A stretch of 22,037 nucleotides of DNA, from NCBI GenBank assembly GCA_016758965.1, contig JAEPRB010000439.1, forward strand, positions 1-22,037, in the 5' to 3' direction. The notes under the pieces are model-generated. The model searched no databases, was not told where the DNA came from, and saw only the letters and a list, made by a program, of their open reading frames with translations. The position numbers were made by a program, and so were the translations under genes. Below, piece after piece: positions 20,201-22,037 of this stretch. Source of the DNA: Circinella minor. Lineage: Eukaryota > Mucoromycota > Mucoromycetes > Mucorales > Lichtheimiaceae. How positions within the stretch are numbered: position 1 is the first letter of the stretch; each line of letters starts with the position of its first letter.

Positions 20201-20614
20201 CTTTCAACAACAAATCTCTCCTGACACCAACTTGTAAAGTGGCGCATGCACTGGCTCCCTTCATATCCCTTGAAGGACTGCCGATGTGGTAAGAAGGAAG
20301 CCAATCACCATCACTACACCACTGACTGTACACTGCTTGCCCCAATGATCCAACAACTCAATAATAGTCTCAATACAACAACAACACCCCACATTATCCC
20401 TGCCACACATACCATCATTGATGTCATTCTCAACAAATTACCAAAATCACCGAAATCATTAAAGCGTGGTCATTGGCGCAAGACATGGCCATTGCTTCTC
20501 CAAACACTCCGTGACATTGATATCTGCAGCCATCCTGATGCTATTTTCGACCCAGAAACTGACCCCAGGCTGGTCCTGAATAAATTCATCAACCCTCCAG
20601 AAGAAAATAATTAG
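17216..20614 (+). pseudogene. LINE ORF2: EEP endonuclease + reverse transcriptase + Cys/His knuckle, six nonsense codons
   Basis: One frame runs the whole length from ATG 17216 to TAG 20612, about 1132 codons, with no frameshift. It is broken by six in-frame stops: TAG 17969, 18083, 18356 and 18524, TAA 20096 and TGA 20222. The N-terminal 220 residues are an EEP endonuclease (QLNACGI, TETK, GDLNTRL, IDLFISS, SDHHL). The reverse transcriptase starts near residue 440 with KAPGSDH, NYRPISL, FLDIKAAYD and GVLQGSILSPILY. Its active site is YAND (19376-19387) instead of YADD, a single G-to-A change that removes a catalytic Asp. A C-terminal CxCG...H...C knuckle lies at about 20279-20330. Function would be target-primed reverse transcription; this copy is dead. 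The first stop leaves a complete endonuclease-only product of 251 aa. Confidence 0.85.
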
Positions 20615-20978
20615 CACTTATATAATTATTGCTTATTTCTTTATATATTTACTTCTTTTCTCCTTCTCTCTTCTCATCATTTTTCTACTCTCCCATATTC
20701 CCTTTTGCTTTTGGCAAAATAATTTTATTTTACTTTATTTTCTTTTATTTTTCTTTTACCTCTTTATTTATACTTCGTTTACATCATCACCATTCTCATA
20801 TCCTTATTTAGCTAGGTTTTTCTCCCCCATTGAGGGTTTTCCTCTAATTTTCCCACCCTTTTTTTCAAAAATAATTTTTTGTAATACACAAACACCCGCA
20901 CTCACAGTGATCGGCAAATTGCCTTATGGATGTTGCCCCTGAGTATCACTTTCACTTCAAATAAAATTCTACGCTTTG
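20615..20978 (+). other. LINE 3' UTR
   Basis: Pyrimidine-rich and AT-rich. It includes TAGGTTTTTCTCCCCCATTG near 20813 and ends aaataaaattctacgctttg. The final 80 bases (from about 20895) are less AT-rich and may form the structure recognised by the reverse transcriptase. Confidence 0.6.
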
Positions 20979-20995
20979 ACCTAAACAGGTTTGCA
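20979..20995 (+). repeat. Right target-site duplication of the LINE (17 bp)
   Basis: Exact copy of 15442-15458. Confidence 0.95.
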
Positions 20996-21072
20996 TGAGC
21001 ATCGGCAGTGCAATAATCGAGTCAGGACCAATGATACCATCATCGATATTCGAGGGTAGTTTTAGAGGTCAG

Positions 21073-21487
21073 TGAGATAAATACGAGTAGTAAAATAGAA
21101 AGATGGGACTAAAGTAAATATAGTTGAGAATCTGTTTATTCCTGAAATAAAATAACTACTCTTTTATATCTTTTCTAAATTATGTAACTATCTTATTTTA
21201 TCTAATCATGGCTAAACTATGTTTTCTACGAATGGATGAGAGGACCTATTATATTTGTTCTATTATAAATATTAATTCTAGATCATTCTCTGAAACCATT
21301 TATGACAGTTATTACTAATCTCATTCTTTCTTTGATGTTCCTTTATTATCCGGATTAATAATAAGAACGAATCAAAATAAATAATAGTGTTTAATTGGTT
21401 GTATCTTTTATCCTTGACGGAATGATGTTTACCGATTATTCATGAATGGATGGAATATATGTGTTATTATGGTGGTTCACCACATCA
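21073..21487 (-). repeat. 3' LTR, about 415 bp
   Basis: On the minus strand it begins TGATGTGGTGAACCACC just after the polypurine tract and ends ATTTATCTCA, giving TG...CA ends. A 12-bp hairpin GTGGT-ga-ACCAC lies within the first 20 bp. A TATA-like GATATAAAAG is seen on the minus strand near 21170. Confidence 0.7.
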
Positions 21488-21496
21488 CCCCCTACC
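21488..21496 (-). promoter_or_regulatory. Polypurine tract GGTAGGGGG
   Basis: A purine run (one T) directly next to the LTR start on the minus strand, the usual place for plus-strand DNA priming. Confidence 0.7.
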
Positions 21497-21577
21497 AGGT
21501 AGAACATAATTCTGTAAAAGAATGTTATCTCTGTTGTGACGACAAGTATAATGGTAATTACTTTATGTAAAGTGTGC

Positions 21578-21742
21578 GCGTTCTCTGAGAAGAGTTCATG
21601 ATTACTTTGAAAGGAAAGTTTACGTTACCTTGCATAAAAGTTTTACGTGTTCCCTTAGGAGAGTGCATTGTTACTTTGAAAGAAAGTGTACGTTATTCTG
21701 TAGGAGAATTTTACGTGTTCTCTGAGAAGAGTGCGTCTTTAT
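21578..21742. repeat. About 68-bp tandem repeats between pol and the polypurine tract
   Basis: About 2.4 copies with period 68-69 bp (21578, 21647, 21715). Each contains imperfect dyads such as TTCTCTGAGAAGAG. Related half-units continue left to about 21509. Non-coding. Confidence 0.7.
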
Positions 21743-22037
21743 TTACTGCAGTGTTCTTAAGCGTTTGCTACGTCTTAAGGATGATAAAGGTATTGTTACC
21801 CGACGTCTTTTATTATTATTTCTACTGTTGCTAATTTTATAACTATTATTTTTGGTACCATGGTTTTTGTTATAATTATGGCGTTGTGCCTTATTAGCTG
21901 TTTGAGTAGAAATAATTTTTGAACTTGAAGAAGTTGTATTATTATTGGCGTGTGTACTACCAATTCTTTCCCAATATTTCATAATTGGCTGTGGGCTGTT
22001 AAATGATTCGGCCGGTTCCCAAGTGTCATCATTGATG
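21743..22037 (-). CDS. C-terminus of Ty3/Gypsy polyprotein with chromodomain (partial)
   Basis: The 5' end is outside the window. The visible 98 residues start with the end of a chromodomain, with DDTWEPAESF followed by an aromatic YWERI helix. In chromoviruses this domain follows integrase and guides integration to marked chromatin. After it come about 70 low-complexity residues rich in Asn, Ser, Lys and Arg, with a basic end (KRRRV, RRSKRL), then TAA at 21745-21743. The frame is open throughout the visible part. Confidence 0.75.
   Translation of the reverse strand, partial: INDDTWEPAESFNSPQPIMKYWERIGSTHANNNTTSSSSKIISTQTANKAQRHNYNKNHGTKNNSYKISNSRNNNKRRRVTIPLSSLRRSKRLRTLQ

Larger units (their letters stand above)
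15459..20978 (+). mobile_element. Full-length two-ORF LINE inserted in the TE-B transposase exon
   Basis: The 5520-bp insertion is flanked by a perfect 17-bp duplication. It comprises a 5' UTR of about 190 bp (15459-15647), ORF1, ORF2 and a 3' UTR of about 360 bp (20615-20978). The 3' end has AATAAA-like sequence but no poly(A) or simple-repeat tail before the duplication. Rejoining the flanks restores an uninterrupted tnp2 exon. The endonuclease is the apurinic-like EEP type. The clade is not assigned; no RNase H domain was seen. Confidence 0.92.
13494..21072 (+). pseudogene. tnp2-family (CACTA/EnSpm-like) transposase, split by LINE and Gypsy insertions
   Basis: Exons are about 13494-13578, 13654-14226, 14267-14744, 14826-15189 and 15278-15458, continuing at 20996 until the LTR. 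Exon 1 carries a finger with the TE-A spacing, but its first Cys is Ser (SPHC...DAHVIQC) and ATG 13494 is out of frame with it. A phase-1 intron follows the last Cys. Exon 2 is acidic (NNDDYN, EENNDEDQEE). Exon 3 has a Cys cluster (MCPDGC, CSCGK) and YFPLAKQL. Then comes SLFIDGFSAFKG, and across the intron RYKKEHML, IIPGDHNGDL and FLRPLLNEL, a hallmark order of tnp2 transposases. Exon 4 has CLDG, GDIIG and CRQC; exon 5 has LDELHLIG. After the LINE it continues QVCMSIG...PSSIFEGSFRGQ. It would catalyse TE-B transposition, but two insertions and the exon 1 faults disable it. Confidence 0.75.
11697..22037. mobile_element. TE-B: two-gene tnp2-type transposon, carrying nested LINE and Gypsy elements
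   Basis: The left terminus CACCATGGGAAGC at 11697 aligns with the inverted TE-A end. Inside follow three copies of TTACCTCAG-type repeats (11708-11736), TTTAAGACCAG and a TTTTTGG block. The accessory gene (minus, 11902-13298) and tnp2 gene (plus, 13494 onward) diverge from a 195-bp spacer. The tnp2 gene is interrupted by the LINE and then by a Ty3/Gypsy element. The remaining tnp2 exons and right terminus must lie beyond the window, if they survive. Confidence 0.6.
21073..22037 (-). mobile_element. 3' end of a chromodomain Ty3/Gypsy retrotransposon
   Basis: On the minus strand: pol C-terminus, a repeat-rich spacer, polypurine tract, then the 3' LTR abutting the tnp2 exon. The 5' part lies beyond the window. 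Insertion is inside tnp2 coding sequence after ...GSFRGQ. The expected 5-bp duplication is GTCAG (21068-21072), whose partner copy would be outside the window. Confidence 0.75.

Overview
The window looks like a transposon-dense stretch of an AT-rich fungal genome, most likely an early-diverging fungus (Mucoromycota). The evidence is short GT-AG introns (about 40-90 nt, one of 339), a GCR1_C-type domain protein, a MULE transposase joined by splicing to an OTU domain, a chromodomain Ty3/Gypsy element, a two-ORF LINE and tnp2 (CACTA/EnSpm-like) transposase genes. I see no tRNA, rRNA, CRISPR or ordinary metabolic gene. Almost everything recognisable is mobile-element derived, and much of it is nested.

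Layout. (1) 1-980: AT-rich DNA with a weak ORF, a GT microsatellite and clusters of a TACTGCA motif. (2) 981-4058 (-): a five-exon MULE transposase fused to the front part of an OTU cysteine protease, open over 800 codons. (3) 4059-5235: AT-rich, with two short coding-like islands. (4) 5236-10059: transposon 'TE-A', with a tnp2-type N-terminal gene on the minus strand and a coiled-coil/Gln-rich accessory gene on the plus strand, head to head. Its tnp2-type gene is split by a 2165-bp palindromic element with 526-bp inverted arms (5616-7780). (5) 10061-10501 (+): a GCR1_C-domain gene cut off at the TE-A end. (6) 11026-11397: a solo LTR with a 5-bp target duplication. (7) 11697 to beyond the window: transposon 'TE-B', related to TE-A and in the opposite orientation, with the accessory gene on minus (11902-13298) and the tnp2 transposase on plus (13494-21072). 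TE-B's tnp2 gene is split by a 5520-bp LINE (15459-20978, 17-bp target duplication) and 77 bp later by the 3' LTR of a chromodomain Ty3/Gypsy element running off the right edge.

The most interesting result is the repeated head-to-head pair. In TE-A and TE-B a zinc-finger/acidic tnp2-type gene and an unrecognised five-exon accessory gene diverge from an intergenic region of about 180-195 bp that shares short motifs. The accessory-side ends of both elements share a terminus beginning CACCATGGGAA. This suggests a two-gene transposon family with a shared bidirectional promoter. Both accessory copies are decayed by different mutations, and no intact pair is present here.

All exon structures were worked out by eye from splice signals, reading frame and comparison of the two copies. 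No database search was run, so family names rest on motif recognition.
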